Source: Sporosarcina sp. Marseille-Q4063 (GTDB lineage Bacteria > Bacillota > Bacilli > Bacillales_A > Planococcaceae). From it: a stretch of 64,000 nt of DNA. Both the position numbers and the translations under genes were made by a program. Location: the NCBI RefSeq assembly GCF_018309085.1, contig NZ_CP070502.1:1054001-1118000 (forward strand), read 5' to 3'. The notes under the pieces are model-generated. The model made no database searches and was not told the origin of the DNA. It saw only the letters and a list, made by a program, of their open reading frames with translations. Positions 8,486 through 17,140 of this stretch are shown here, in pieces; positions within the stretch are counted from its first letter, which is position 1; the number at the start of each line of letters is the position of its first letter.

Positions 8486-9370
8486 ATGAATTTCGGACAA
8501 ATTGTAACAGCTATGGTGACGCCTTTTGACAGGCAAGAAGAAATCGATTTTGAAGCAACAAGAAACTTAATTGAACATTTAATCGAGAATGGAACGGAAA
8601 GTTTAGTCGTGTCAGGTACGACTGGAGAATCTCCGACTTTATCGACCGAGGAAAAAGTAAAATTATTCAAATTCACAGTAGAAGTTGTGAATGGCAGAGT
8701 ACCGGTTATTGCCGGCACAGGCTCGAATGACACAAGAGCATCCGTACAATTAACAAGATTAGCAGAAGAGACTGGTGTCGATGCGGTGATGCTTGTGGCT
8801 CCATACTATAATAGACCATGTCAAGAAGGACTTTACCAACACTTTAAAACAGTTGCATCGGTCACTTCTTTACCAATCATGCTTTATAATGTACCTGGGA
8901 GATCGGTCGTCAGCATCGATGTCGATACAGTCGTTCGCCTCTCGGAAATTTCAAACTTCGTTGCCATCAAAGAAGCTAGCGGCGATTTAGATGCGATGTC
9001 TGAAATAATCGAGCGGACACCAAGAACATTTTCTTTGTACAGCGGTGATGACAGTTTAACCATTCCAGTACTATCCATCGGCGGAGCCGGCATTGTATCG
9101 GTCGCATCTCATATATTAGGAAATGAAATGCAAACGATGATCCAACATTTTAATAGAGGCTATGTTGAACAAGCAGCTAGAGACCATAGAAAACTCGTGC
9201 CTGCAATGAACGCACTTTTTGCCGCTCCTAGCCCATCACCTGTAAAAGCAGCACTAAATTTAAAAGGTATCCCAGTTGGCGGTACGCGCCTACCAATGAT
9301 TCCGTTGAATGAAGATCAATTGCTTTCACTGAAATATGCTATAAATTGCTTTGAAGAAGTGACAATCTGA
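8486..9370 (+). CDS. dapA: 4-hydroxy-tetrahydrodipicolinate synthase
   Basis: A 294-residue class I aldolase that condenses pyruvate with aspartate semialdehyde, giving the precursor of diaminopimelate, lysine and dipicolinate. It shows GTTGES at residues 44-49, the catalytic Tyr134 in LYNVPGR and the Schiff-base Lys162 in AIKEASG. Length matches the family. The start is the ATG at 8486 with GGAAGTGGAG upstream; the frame runs further back to 8465 but without a site. It is a single-gene unit controlled by the lysine riboswitch and closed by its own terminator. Confidence 0.97.
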   Translation: MNFGQIVTAMVTPFDRQEEIDFEATRNLIEHLIENGTESLVVSGTTGESPTLSTEEKVKLFKFTVEVVNGRVPVIAGTGSNDTRASVQLTRLAEETGVDAVMLVAPYYNRPCQEGLYQHFKTVASVTSLPIMLYNVPGRSVVSIDVDTVVRLSEISNFVAIKEASGDLDAMSEIIERTPRTFSLYSGDDSLTIPVLSIGGAGIVSVASHILGNEMQTMIQHFNRGYVEQAARDHRKLVPAMNALFAAPSPSPVKAALNLKGIPVGGTRLPMIPLNEDQLLSLKYAINCFEEVTI

Positions 9371-9403
9371 TAGAACTCAAAAATTACAACTTCATACAAT
9401 AGC

Positions 9404-9441
9404 AAAAGACACTTTTCTCAAATAGAGGAAAGTGTCTTTTT
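9404..9441 (+). terminator. dapA terminator
   Basis: AAAAGACACTTT pairs with AAAGTGTCTTTT across a short loop, followed by T residues, 34 bases after the dapA stop. The symmetric A/T flanks could also serve the opposing gene at 9465. Confidence 0.85.
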
Positions 9442-9464
9442 AACTAGCACTGCACTTAGTATTT

Positions 9465-9692
9465 CTAATTCCAATAATTATTAGCAAAAGCAACCGTTTG
9501 AAAATGTATGGCGACAACTTGTGAAGTTGCGATTAAACTATCCGCATTTCTAGAATAAACTGGACGCAGCACTTTCCTGATTTCTTCAGAAGGTTGGGTA
9601 ACTGCTATCCCCTTTTGTGCGAGCTTTACTGCTAAATTAAAACCTTCTTCTGGCGTTTTTGTCTTCAGCGTTTGCAGCTGACCGTTCGACAT
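9465..9692 (-). CDS. Small hypothetical protein
   Basis: About 75 residues, soluble, without signal peptide or transmembrane segment. It contains a lysine-rich first third and an aromatic C-terminus ending in NNYWN. The start is the ATG at 9692 with AAAGGAAGTG at good spacing; a longer frame to 9716 lacks this. It follows the FG-GAP gene by 63 bases on the same strand and may be cotranscribed. I do not recognise the family. Confidence 0.55.
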   Translation of the reverse strand: MSNGQLQTLKTKTPEEGFNLAVKLAQKGIAVTQPSEEIRKVLRPVYSRNADSLIATSQVVAIHFQTVAFANNYWN

Positions 9693-9755
9693 GTAGTTCA
9701 CTTCCTTTGCACACATTCTAAAGTTATCGTATGCAATCCGATGAGTGATTGTTTT

Positions 9756-10478
9756 TTATTCCGTTCCGAAAATCGCTAACCATTGCTGCCATATTGCAAA
9801 CTTTTGTCCATCCCATTGCAGTGTATTGATCACATACCCAAAAGAATCTGCATGGTAAAGCCCGCTAATTTTTTGATAAGCTTGTATTTCAAACACACCA
9901 TCATGGTCCATGTCGACTGGATAGAATCCGCTAACCCCATCAGCCATACCTGTAATTTGTTTTTTCAATGTCCCATTTTCATTATAGATTTGCGATAGAT
10001 AATCGGCACCCCTGCCATTAATAGCAATGAGAAACGATTGGCCCGTCGCCAAACTTTCTACATTTATTTTATATTGATCTAAATAAGTGACTGTATACTG
10101 ATTCATCTTATTATATTGTTCAAAGTCAAACAATTTCCGAGCCTGATTATTAACGAATGAATAAATAAAATTATACGTAAATGCACCAGATCCGCCTGAT
10201 TGAATGGAAATTAGAATGTCCATAATTCCATCCTTGGTGAAATCTCCTAGGAACACGGTTGGTTGGTAACCTGAATTACCACTTTCATCTAGCGGAATGG
10301 TATGAACTTTTCTTGTTAAACCATCTTGAATATTTAATGTGATTTGCTCTAAATAGGGACTCGATGGATCTGCCGACTTTACTGCTGTCAAATATACGTA
10401 ATCTGTCACCCCGTCACCATTCACATCACCATATGCACCGCTGACGATTTCCGGTTGTCTGTAGCGATTTACATACAC
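9756..10478 (-). CDS. FG-GAP/VCBS repeat protein
   Basis: A 240-residue protein with repeated calcium-loop type motifs: DVNGDGVTD near residue 18, GDFTKDGIMD near 77 and DMDHDGVFE near 189. These are hallmarks of FG-GAP/VCBS beta-propeller blades. No signal peptide is visible, which is unusual for this mostly extracellular fold; a spore-related or non-classical location is possible. The GTG start follows AGGAG with a 9-base spacer. The function is unknown. Confidence 0.7.
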   Translation of the reverse strand: MYVNRYRQPEIVSGAYGDVNGDGVTDYVYLTAVKSADPSSPYLEQITLNIQDGLTRKVHTIPLDESGNSGYQPTVFLGDFTKDGIMDILISIQSGGSGAFTYNFIYSFVNNQARKLFDFEQYNKMNQYTVTYLDQYKINVESLATGQSFLIAINGRGADYLSQIYNENGTLKKQITGMADGVSGFYPVDMDHDGVFEIQAYQKISGLYHADSFGYVINTLQWDGQKFAIWQQWLAIFGTE

Positions 10479-10561
10479 GCCTCACCACTCCTACCTGCTC
10501 TTTTATATCAGCATATTCACTCAAGCCGCTTGGTGATTTAATTTAAAAGGTACCATTTAAA

Positions 10562-10710
10562 AGGTACCTGTGCAAAGTGCAATTATGACAATTCATTGAT
10601 TCGGATAAAAATTCAAGAGAATATCGACAAAGTGTTGGATTTTCGGCATTCCCCTTTTCACTTTATACAATTGTAGTGTATTATCTGAATAGCGTCTTGC
10701 ACAGGCACCT
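10562..10710. repeat. 150-bp palindromic repeat, copy 2
   Basis: Same element as at 141, with ends AGGTACCTGTGC and CTTGCACAGGCACCT. It is preceded by a short direct duplication of ATTTAAAAGGTACC, perhaps from insertion. The remaining stretch from 10711 to 10938 holds no gene and only the leader of the next gene. Confidence 0.85.
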
Positions 10711-10938
10711 AAAATCTAGGTATCTGACACTAGGTAACAAGACACTTAACAAAGGTACAAAACCAGGAATAAGTGAATAAAATATAAAGAGTATAAAAAT
10801 TTTCATATGGTTTTTCATCGATTGTTTTATTCAGCATCCGGTTTTTTTACTCCCCCCTACTATTATGTTTAGCGGTAAAAAGCATGACGAGATTGGTACA
10901 TTTCCTTGAATCACACTAATTAAAAAGGAGATATATGT

Positions 10939-12054
10939 ATGAAGATTACTGAAGTAAATGTATACAAATTGACAATGAACATGCGACATCCATTCACGAC
11001 AAGCTTTGGTACGCAACAACTAAGAGAATTTGCATTAATTGAAGTGAAAAACGAACATGGGGTTACCGGCTGGGGCGAATGCGTCACAACGGGAGAACCT
11101 TTATACATAGAAGAATTCACAGATGCAAGCATACTGATGTTGGAAAGATTTCTTATCCCAATCGTTCTTACTAACGAAATTGAACATCCAGACGACTTGG
11201 AAAAGCACTTTAAACCATTTAAACGCCATAATCTAGCCAAGTCATCAATAGAAGGCGCGATATGGGACTTATACGCGAAAGAAAATAATCTTTCACTCGC
11301 ACAAGTATTGGGTGGAAAAAAATCTTCATTTGAAGTTGGCATAAGTCTAGGGATTGAAAAAAATATTAATGATTTACTCACGAATATTCAAGAAAAGATC
11401 AACGAAAATTACCGAAGAATCAAAGTGAAAATAGCCCCTGGCAAAGACATTCAAATTGTAGATAGCATCAGGCAAAAGTTTCCCAACATTCCTTTAATGG
11501 TAGATGCGAATTCTGCCTATACATTAAAAGACGTGGAAACACTTAAAAAACTCGATCAATTCAATTTGATGATGATTGAACAACCGTTAACAGCCGGAGA
11601 TTTAATCGACCATGCAAAATTACAAAAAGAAATCGATACCCCCATCTGTCTTGACGAAAGTATCCACTCCTATGACGATGCTAGACAAGCGATTGAACTG
11701 AAAAGTGGTAAAATAATTAATATGAAGATTGGAAGAGTCGGAGGCTTAACGCAAGCGAAGAAAATTCATGATTTATGCAAAGAACATAATATCCCATTAT
11801 GGTGCGGGGGAATGCTTGAATCTGGCATTGGAAGGGCACATAATATTGCGATTACATCTTTAGATAATTTCATATTACCAGGAGACACAGCCGCTTCCTC
11901 AAGGTATTGGCATAAAGATATTATAAAACCTGAGGTTGTTGTGGAAAATGGAATACTTAAAGTACCGGAAGGATTAGGAATAGGTTATGACGTAGATATG
12001 GAAGAAGTGTTAAAACATACAACTGAAAAACTAAACTTTAAATACAATGCTTAA
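10939..12054 (+). CDS. N-succinylamino acid racemase / o-succinylbenzoate synthase family enzyme
   Basis: A 371-residue enolase-superfamily enzyme of the MenC/NSAR branch. Catalytic residues are all visible: Lys162 and Lys164 in KVKIAPGKD, metal ligands Asp189, Glu214 and Asp239, and Lys263 in NMKIGRVGG. The family signature GGMLESGIGRAHN is present. Members make o-succinylbenzoate for menaquinone or racemise N-succinyl amino acids, and some do both. No other men genes are nearby, which favours the racemase role (inference). The ATG is behind AAAAAGGAG. The unit is monocistronic. Confidence 0.9.
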   Translation: MKITEVNVYKLTMNMRHPFTTSFGTQQLREFALIEVKNEHGVTGWGECVTTGEPLYIEEFTDASILMLERFLIPIVLTNEIEHPDDLEKHFKPFKRHNLAKSSIEGAIWDLYAKENNLSLAQVLGGKKSSFEVGISLGIEKNINDLLTNIQEKINENYRRIKVKIAPGKDIQIVDSIRQKFPNIPLMVDANSAYTLKDVETLKKLDQFNLMMIEQPLTAGDLIDHAKLQKEIDTPICLDESIHSYDDARQAIELKSGKIINMKIGRVGGLTQAKKIHDLCKEHNIPLWCGGMLESGIGRAHNIAITSLDNFILPGDTAASSRYWHKDIIKPEVVVENGILKVPEGLGIGYDVDMEEVLKHTTEKLNFKYNA

Positions 12055-12154
12055 TGTTAAAGTGAAGATGCTCATCTCCACTACTCTAAATGGGCGCAGA
12101 TTTTTAGTAAGGAATCGCGCCCGATTGCGGACAGTTAACCTTAGTTTTATTAAT

Positions 12155-12772
12155 TTAATCAAGGTATACTGGCTGATGCGGATTATGTAAATGTTTAAAA
12201 GCCAATTGTATTTGCGATTCTGTGTTTCTTGCTACTGATAAGGGAGGTAATTCGTTTTCAGCAAAGAAATCAACTGCACTCGTTTCTATGCCCGTTTCTG
12301 GTTTCCCGCCAACGATTTCACATTGAATAAATAATTTATAAACGTGATAGGCAGACGATGGGTGGGAATGAAATTTTTTATCCATTACACCTATCAATTT
12401 AGTCGCCTTCACTTCAAACCCCGATTCTTCTTGAACCTCATTTACCGCAACCTCACTCGGAGACAAACCAATATCACCCCATCCCCCTGGTAAAGCCCAA
12501 ACATTGTCAACATCTTCTTTAACCATTAAAACTTTATTATCTTTAAAAACAACTGCTCTAACATCAACCTTGGGAGTAGCGTAACCAGTTTCATTAGCAA
12601 ATAATTCTCTTATAACAGTTTTGTCCATTTCTGTTTGTTGCGATAGCATTTCAACACTAATATTCCTTATCACTTCAAATCTTTCAATGTCAAATTTATT
12701 TCTTGAATAGGTTAAGCCCGCCTGTGCAATAGATTGTAATTGTTTTGCCCATTCAAGCCATTTAGGTTCCAT
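12155..12772 (-). CDS. NUDIX hydrolase with N-terminal helical domain
   Basis: A 205-residue NUDIX protein. The first 65 residues form the small helical domain typical of the NUDIX hydrolase N-terminal family, and the NUDIX box lies near residue 108 (GGWGDIG...REVQEESG type, here NEVQEESG, so the usual arginine before the glutamates is replaced by asparagine). Family members cleave nucleoside diphosphates linked to X such as ADP-ribose; substrate here is unknown. The ATG follows GGAGAG. It lies 79 bases downstream of a second NUDIX gene on the same strand. Confidence 0.85.
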   Translation of the reverse strand: MEPKWLEWAKQLQSIAQAGLTYSRNKFDIERFEVIRNISVEMLSQQTEMDKTVIRELFANETGYATPKVDVRAVVFKDNKVLMVKEDVDNVWALPGGWGDIGLSPSEVAVNEVQEESGFEVKATKLIGVMDKKFHSHPSSAYHVYKLFIQCEIVGGKPETGIETSAVDFFAENELPPLSVARNTESQIQLAFKHLHNPHQPVYLD

Positions 12773-12850
12773 CTTAAATCACTCTCCGTTGAATTTCTTA
12801 TAATAGAATTAACAAACCTCTGCTCGCAAGCCTTTAGGCAGCCCCATCGA

Positions 12851-13291
12851 TCAGCGAATAAATGCCGCCTCCTTTTTTGAGAGAGCATCTTCTAACCATT
12901 GAGGGTGCATTGTTAACAAATCATCTGGCAAGTTGTCCTGACTAAAAAATTTAATTTCAAGCGATTCATCTGAATTACATTTAAGTTCCCCGCCTGTAAT
13001 TTCAGCAAGAAAACAAGTCGTTATAAAGTGAACTACTTTGCCATTCGGATAATTGAAAACTTGTGAATCAGGATCGGAATAAATACCAATCAGCTTTTCA
13101 ATTCTTATATCTAAATTCGTCTCTTCTTTCACTTCTCTCATGGCTGCCTCTGACACTGTTTCACCAATTTCCACATGTCCTGAAGGGATTCCCCACAAGC
13201 CCACATCAGCTCTTTTTTGCAATAAAACTTGATTCTCTTGGTTCAAAATAATTACAGCAACTCCAGCTTTTAAAGCATCGATTTTTTTCAC
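12851..13291 (-). CDS. NUDIX hydrolase
   Basis: About 146 residues with an intact NUDIX box (GHVEIGETVSEAAMREVKEE, metal-binding REVKEE). Likely a cytosolic hydrolase of nucleoside diphosphate derivatives. The start is the GTG at 13291, reading MKKIDALKAG, because AAAGGAG lies seven bases upstream; the earlier in-frame ATG at 13324 has no ribosome binding site. It is the upstream member of a two-NUDIX arrangement with the gene at 12155. Confidence 0.85.
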   Translation of the reverse strand: MKKIDALKAGVAVIILNQENQVLLQKRADVGLWGIPSGHVEIGETVSEAAMREVKEETNLDIRIEKLIGIYSDPDSQVFNYPNGKVVHFITTCFLAEITGGELKCNSDESLEIKFFSQDNLPDDLLTMHPQWLEDALSKKEAAFIR

Positions 13292-13398
13292 TTCAAAACT
13301 CCTTTCTTCTTGAAAACGGTCCATTTGTTTAATACAGTTCTAATTAATATCATTCGAATTACTACAACTAGCATGACATTTATACACACTACGGTATC

Positions 13399-14292
13399 CT
13401 ATTTTACATCTTTGCTTAGCCTGTAATAGTCCATTGTAGAAGTCACCTCAAAACCACAGGATTTATAAAGTCTCAAAGCATTTTTGTTTTTCACGGCAAC
13501 TTGCAGCATGATTTCATTCATTTGCTTTGCCTTTAGCAACTCCACTGATTTAATTAATATCTCCCTGCCATAACCCCTGCTTCGATATTTCGGAAGGACT
13601 CCCAACCCATAAATACCACCTATACCATTACTCACTTCCAAATGGACCTTCCCAATAACAGCGCCTTCAAATTCTGCAATATAAATATCTACCCCGCGGT
13701 TTGCTTCTTCCTCCGGGAGTATTAGATCTCCTTTCTCGGGGTCTACATCAAAATAGACGGCATTTTGTCTTGCAATTTCATTTACATCTTTATTGGTTGC
13801 TTTCCTAAGTCTCAATTCGTTTAAATCTGTGCTGTTTATTGAATCGCCTTTCAAAAACATTTCATATTCCGAGTTATCATAGTAAGCGCCCGTCCGCTTT
13901 ATAAATTCAAGACCGGGAAGGGATTGATGATCACTCAGTAAATACATATCCCGTGAACTCCTTTTGTCCCACTCTTCTTTCACTAAAGAGAATAACCTGC
14001 TAAAGACTCCCATTCTCCTATACTCAGGATGAACCATACCATTGACTTCTAACGTTTCCCCGCCAAATTGACATATACCTATATATCCAATAAGCGTACC
14101 ACCATCATAAAACATAAATTCATTGATTTTATTAAGATTTTTACTCTTATCTATAAGTTTATAATCAAGCTCTAGCTTAAGTGTTATATTATCGTTTTTA
14201 ACACAGTACTCCATAAGGCTTTTTATATCTTCATACTCCCGGTAATTCAATTGACTTGCTAATTTTATACGGGGATTTTTTATCTGGTCCAT
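13399..14292 (-). CDS. Double GNAT-domain N-acetyltransferase
   Basis: A 297-residue protein with two GNAT folds. The N-terminal half has VHPEYRRMGVFSRL near residues 88-101, a typical acetyl-CoA binding loop; the C-terminal half has VLPKYRSRGYGREIL near 237-251 followed by the usual RLYKSCGF segment. The acceptor is unknown. The ATG follows AAGAGGG with a long spacer. It begins 8 bases after a frameshifted LacI-type remnant, so the two were probably one transcript. Confidence 0.85.
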   Translation of the reverse strand: MDQIKNPRIKLASQLNYREYEDIKSLMEYCVKNDNITLKLELDYKLIDKSKNLNKINEFMFYDGGTLIGYIGICQFGGETLEVNGMVHPEYRRMGVFSRLFSLVKEEWDKRSSRDMYLLSDHQSLPGLEFIKRTGAYYDNSEYEMFLKGDSINSTDLNELRLRKATNKDVNEIARQNAVYFDVDPEKGDLILPEEEANRGVDIYIAEFEGAVIGKVHLEVSNGIGGIYGLGVLPKYRSRGYGREILIKSVELLKAKQMNEIMLQVAVKNKNALRLYKSCGFEVTSTMDYYRLSKDVK

Positions 14293-14300
14293 GGTTTTGA

Positions 14301-14475
14301 TTACCCTCTTTTCAACTTATCTTTTGCTCTTCCTAAGGATTGCTGAAGATTATTCTCCATCTCTTTTTTATAGTGATCAGTTTTGACATAACAAAGTGAA
14401 CCATTTAAACATCGTGAAACTGTTGTATCTGATACCCCCGCTTCTGGCAACGTCTTTTATCGATGGCTTCTTCAT
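14301..14475 (-). pseudogene. LacI-family regulator remnant (frameshifted HTH)
   Basis: The minus strand reads MKKPSIKDVAR, then after an apparent two-base deletion continues AGVSDTTVSRCLNGS, which is the helix-turn-helix start of LacI/GalR regulators. The frame then runs on as a charged tail of about 30 residues and stops just before the GNAT gene. The whole effector-binding domain is missing. Both the frameshift and the truncation show it is dead as a repressor; the charged tail may come from another gene. Confidence 0.7.
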
Positions 14476-14595
14476 TTCTTCAACTCATTTCAATAATACC
14501 AGATATTCCTTCATTGGAAGGTATCTATCATCAAACATTCGTTATTATACATCAGCATCACTTTTTGGTCCTCATCTTAATCATATAAAGCATTC

Positions 14596-14634
14596 GACTA
14601 CAATTGTAGTGAATTTATTGAATAGTGTCTTGGA
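14596..14634. repeat. Remnant of the 150-bp palindromic repeat
   Basis: CTACAATTGTAGTGAATTTA and the following AATAGTGTCTTGGA match the right arm of the elements at 141, 28469 and others, but the terminal CACAGGTACCT has been replaced. It is interpreted as a decayed copy. Confidence 0.6.
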
Positions 14635-14689
14635 TTACTTGACATAAACTTCTAAAAACTATACATTGGACATAACTTAAATATATTCA

Positions 14690-14775
14690 CTAGGGGTGTT
14701 ATTTAACTGAGATGAGTATTTACTCAAACCCTTTGAACCTGAACTAGTTAATACTAGCGTAGGAAAGTGTAAACT
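14690..14775 (+). promoter_or_regulatory. TPP riboswitch (THI element)
   Basis: It has the conserved blocks AGGGGTG, CTGAGAT, ACCCTTTGAACCTGA and CTAGCGTAGGAAAGTG in the correct order and spacing for a thiamine pyrophosphate aptamer. A terminator follows at 14833, then the SDR and flavin monooxygenase genes. Thiamine pyrophosphate should shut off both genes. Confidence 0.93.
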
Positions 14776-14832
14776 ATATTACATACTTAAAGGGTTACTT
14801 TGCCTTATTTTTAATATGTAGTTATTTGTTTT

Positions 14833-14869
14833 TACGCAACTTTCCTGTGGAGAGGTTGCGTATTTTTTT
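14833..14869 (+). terminator. Terminator of the TPP riboswitch leader
   Basis: TACGCAAC pairs with GTTGCGTA around a 14-base loop, followed by seven T. It lies between the TPP aptamer and the SDR start and is the probable expression platform. Confidence 0.85.
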
Positions 14870-14929
14870 ATTTTATCAATCGTTTTATTATTTAAGTTTC
14901 TTCAAAACTAAAAATAAGGAGTGGTTATG

Positions 14930-15682
14930 ATGAGTAGAACAGTATTAGTAACAGGTAGTAGTAGAGGTTTAGGTGCATCTATTGTAAAGACTTTGGCACA
15001 TCAAGGCTTTAAAGTGATTATCAACTACTATAAAAGCAAAGATGCCGCTGAGAAGCTCGTTTCTGAGATTGGTGAAGAGAATGCGATTGCAATTCGAGCT
15101 GATGTAACAAATCGTAGTGAAGTAGATGAAATGATAAAAAAAGCAACAGAATATTTTGGTCAAATAGATGTTGTCGTCAACAATGCATTAGTAGACTTCA
15201 AATTTGATCCAAACAAACAGAAATCCTTCACAGAACTCACTTGGGATGACTATCAAAAACAACTAGATGGTACTTTAAAAGCAGCATTTAATATAGTTCA
15301 AAGTGTCATACCCCAATTTATCGAACAAGAAAATGGAAGTATTATAAGTATAGGTACTAATTTATATCAAAATCCAGTTGTACCCTACCACGAATACACA
15401 ACAGCTAAAGCCGGATTAATAGGTTTTACACGTAATATCGCATCCGAATTAGGACGATATGGTATAAAAGCGAATGTAGTTTCTGGTGGATTATTAAAAA
15501 CGACTAACGCCAGTGCCGTTACAACACCAGAAGTATTCGATTTAATTGCTCAATCAACGCCATTGAAGAAGGTGACGACACCTCAAGATGTAGCCAATAT
15601 GGTCGCTTATTTATCCTCGGAAAATGCGGACGGTATTACAGGTCAAAATATCACAGTGGATGGCGGTTTGACAATGAACTAA
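14930..15682 (+). CDS. SDR-family oxidoreductase under TPP control
   Basis: About 250 residues of classical short-chain dehydrogenase type. It shows the dinucleotide motif TGSSRGLG near the N-terminus, VNNA near 85, a serine in SIISIG, and YTTAK as the catalytic Tyr/Lys pair. The closest general type is FabG-like 3-oxoacyl reductases, but the riboswitch context suggests a thiamine-related substrate instead. The ATG at 14930 is eight bases after AAGGAG; another ATG lies at 14927. The monooxygenase gene follows after 81 bases. Confidence 0.88.
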   Translation: MSRTVLVTGSSRGLGASIVKTLAHQGFKVIINYYKSKDAAEKLVSEIGEENAIAIRADVTNRSEVDEMIKKATEYFGQIDVVVNNALVDFKFDPNKQKSFTELTWDDYQKQLDGTLKAAFNIVQSVIPQFIEQENGSIISIGTNLYQNPVVPYHEYTTAKAGLIGFTRNIASELGRYGIKANVVSGGLLKTTNASAVTTPEVFDLIAQSTPLKKVTTPQDVANMVAYLSSENADGITGQNITVDGGLTMN

Positions 15683-15763
15683 TAGCTTAAATTACAATAC
15701 ATAATCTTTCAAAAAACGGAGTATACAAGATAGTTAAAAATGATGTATTCTGAGGTGTAATGA

Positions 15764-17071
15764 ATGACAAAAACTAAAGAAAAACAACTACACTTAGGTG
15801 TTTTGCTGTATGGATGTGGACATCATCAAGCTGCTTGGTTAATGCCTGACTCAAGCGTTGAACGTATTGGGGATATTTCTTATTACCAATCTTTAGCACA
15901 GTTAGCGGAAAAAGGTTACTTTGACGCAGTATTCTTTGCTGATAATCAATCATTTCCAGCTAAATATGCTAGTGATATGCCCGCATTTTGGTTTGATCCA
16001 ATAGTCAATTTAACAGCTATTTCTCAAGTGACAAATCATGTGGGATTAGTTTCAACAATTTCAAGTACTTTTTCTAATCCTTTCACAGCTTCACGACAAC
16101 TATTAAGTCTAGACCATATTACAAATGGACGTGTTGGTTGGAATCTCGTCACGTCAATGACTGATTTAGAAGCCTTAAATCATAGTATGGTAGAACTACC
16201 TCCTCATGACAAACGCTATGAGAAGGCAGATGAATTCGCTGCTTTAATGAATAAGTTATTTCTGTCATGGGACAGTAATGAGTTTCTACATCATCGAGCA
16301 GAAAGAAAATTGATCAATCCTTCAAACATTCAGCCTTTTAATCACGATGGCACCTTTTTTAAAGTGGATGGCCCATCCACTACGCCAAAAAGCCCGCAAG
16401 GCAAACCAGTAGCAATGCAAGCGGGGGCATCTAAACAAGGCATTGCATTAGCCGCAAAATATGCCGATGCAGTCTATTCAGTATCGTGGAACTTAAACCA
16501 AGCAAAAATGTTTCGCGAAAAGTTGGATGGACAAGTTAAAAAATATGAAGACAGCAATAGACATATTAAAGTATTTCCGGGCTTAGTAACCTATGTAGGT
16601 CATACTCATGAAGAAGCTTTAGCTAAAAAAGCGGCATTGGATGAGCAGTTACCTATTGAAACAGCTTTAAAACAGTTGAGTTTCTTTATTCAACAAGATT
16701 GTTCTAATTGGGAAATTGACAAAAAAGTACCTCAATTACCCCCAGTAGAAGAATTTACGGGTCCAGTTGGACGTTACGAAACGATACTAGAAATTATTAA
16801 TGATACTCAACCTACAGTAAGAGAATTATTGGGATATCTTAATGCAGGCGGTGGACATCACACGCTGATAGGTACACCCGTTGAAATTGTGGATCAGATG
16901 GAGATCTGGTTTGAAGCTGGTGTGGCCGATGGATTTAATCTTATGCCGCCTACATTACCCGGTAGTTTAGAAGACTTTGTCGAATTAATTGTTCCTGAAA
17001 TGCAAAAAAGAGATATTTTCAGAAAAAAATATGACGGTCATACCTTGCGTGAACATTTAGGATTAGAATAA
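15764..17071 (+). CDS. LLM-class flavin monooxygenase, NtaA/SnaA/DszA type
   Basis: A 435-residue bacterial luciferase-like protein. The N-terminus (HLGVLLYG then HHQAAW), ADNQSF near 64 and the segment GRVGWNLVTS near 125 are typical of the NtaA/SnaA/DszA branch, which uses reduced FMN and oxygen to attack N-, S- or C-containing heterocycles. It lies in one transcript with the SDR behind a TPP riboswitch, so degradation or salvage of a thiamine-related heterocycle is a fair inference. The ATG follows GAGGTG. Confidence 0.88.
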   Translation: MTKTKEKQLHLGVLLYGCGHHQAAWLMPDSSVERIGDISYYQSLAQLAEKGYFDAVFFADNQSFPAKYASDMPAFWFDPIVNLTAISQVTNHVGLVSTISSTFSNPFTASRQLLSLDHITNGRVGWNLVTSMTDLEALNHSMVELPPHDKRYEKADEFAALMNKLFLSWDSNEFLHHRAERKLINPSNIQPFNHDGTFFKVDGPSTTPKSPQGKPVAMQAGASKQGIALAAKYADAVYSVSWNLNQAKMFREKLDGQVKKYEDSNRHIKVFPGLVTYVGHTHEEALAKKAALDEQLPIETALKQLSFFIQQDCSNWEIDKKVPQLPPVEEFTGPVGRYETILEIINDTQPTVRELLGYLNAGGGHHTLIGTPVEIVDQMEIWFEAGVADGFNLMPPTLPGSLEDFVELIVPEMQKRDIFRKKYDGHTLREHLGLE

Positions 17072-17089
17072 TAATTTATTATTTATAAA

Positions 17090-17135
17090 GGTACCTGTGT
17101 CACAAAGAATCATGATTGTTTGTGACACAGGTACC
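17090..17135. repeat. Short palindrome, GTACCTGTG type
   Basis: Perfect 17-base arms (GGTACCTGTGTCACAAA and its complement) surround GAATCATGATTG. It lies between converging genes, so it could act as a bidirectional terminator, although T-runs are absent. Related palindromes lie at 31318, 32255, 57480 and 61721. Confidence 0.8.
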
Positions 17136-17140
17136 CAAAA

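Noticed and set aside
14396..14647. 83-codon plus-strand frame
   Set aside because: It runs antisense to the LacI remnant and across the decayed repeat; its codons do not look like protein.
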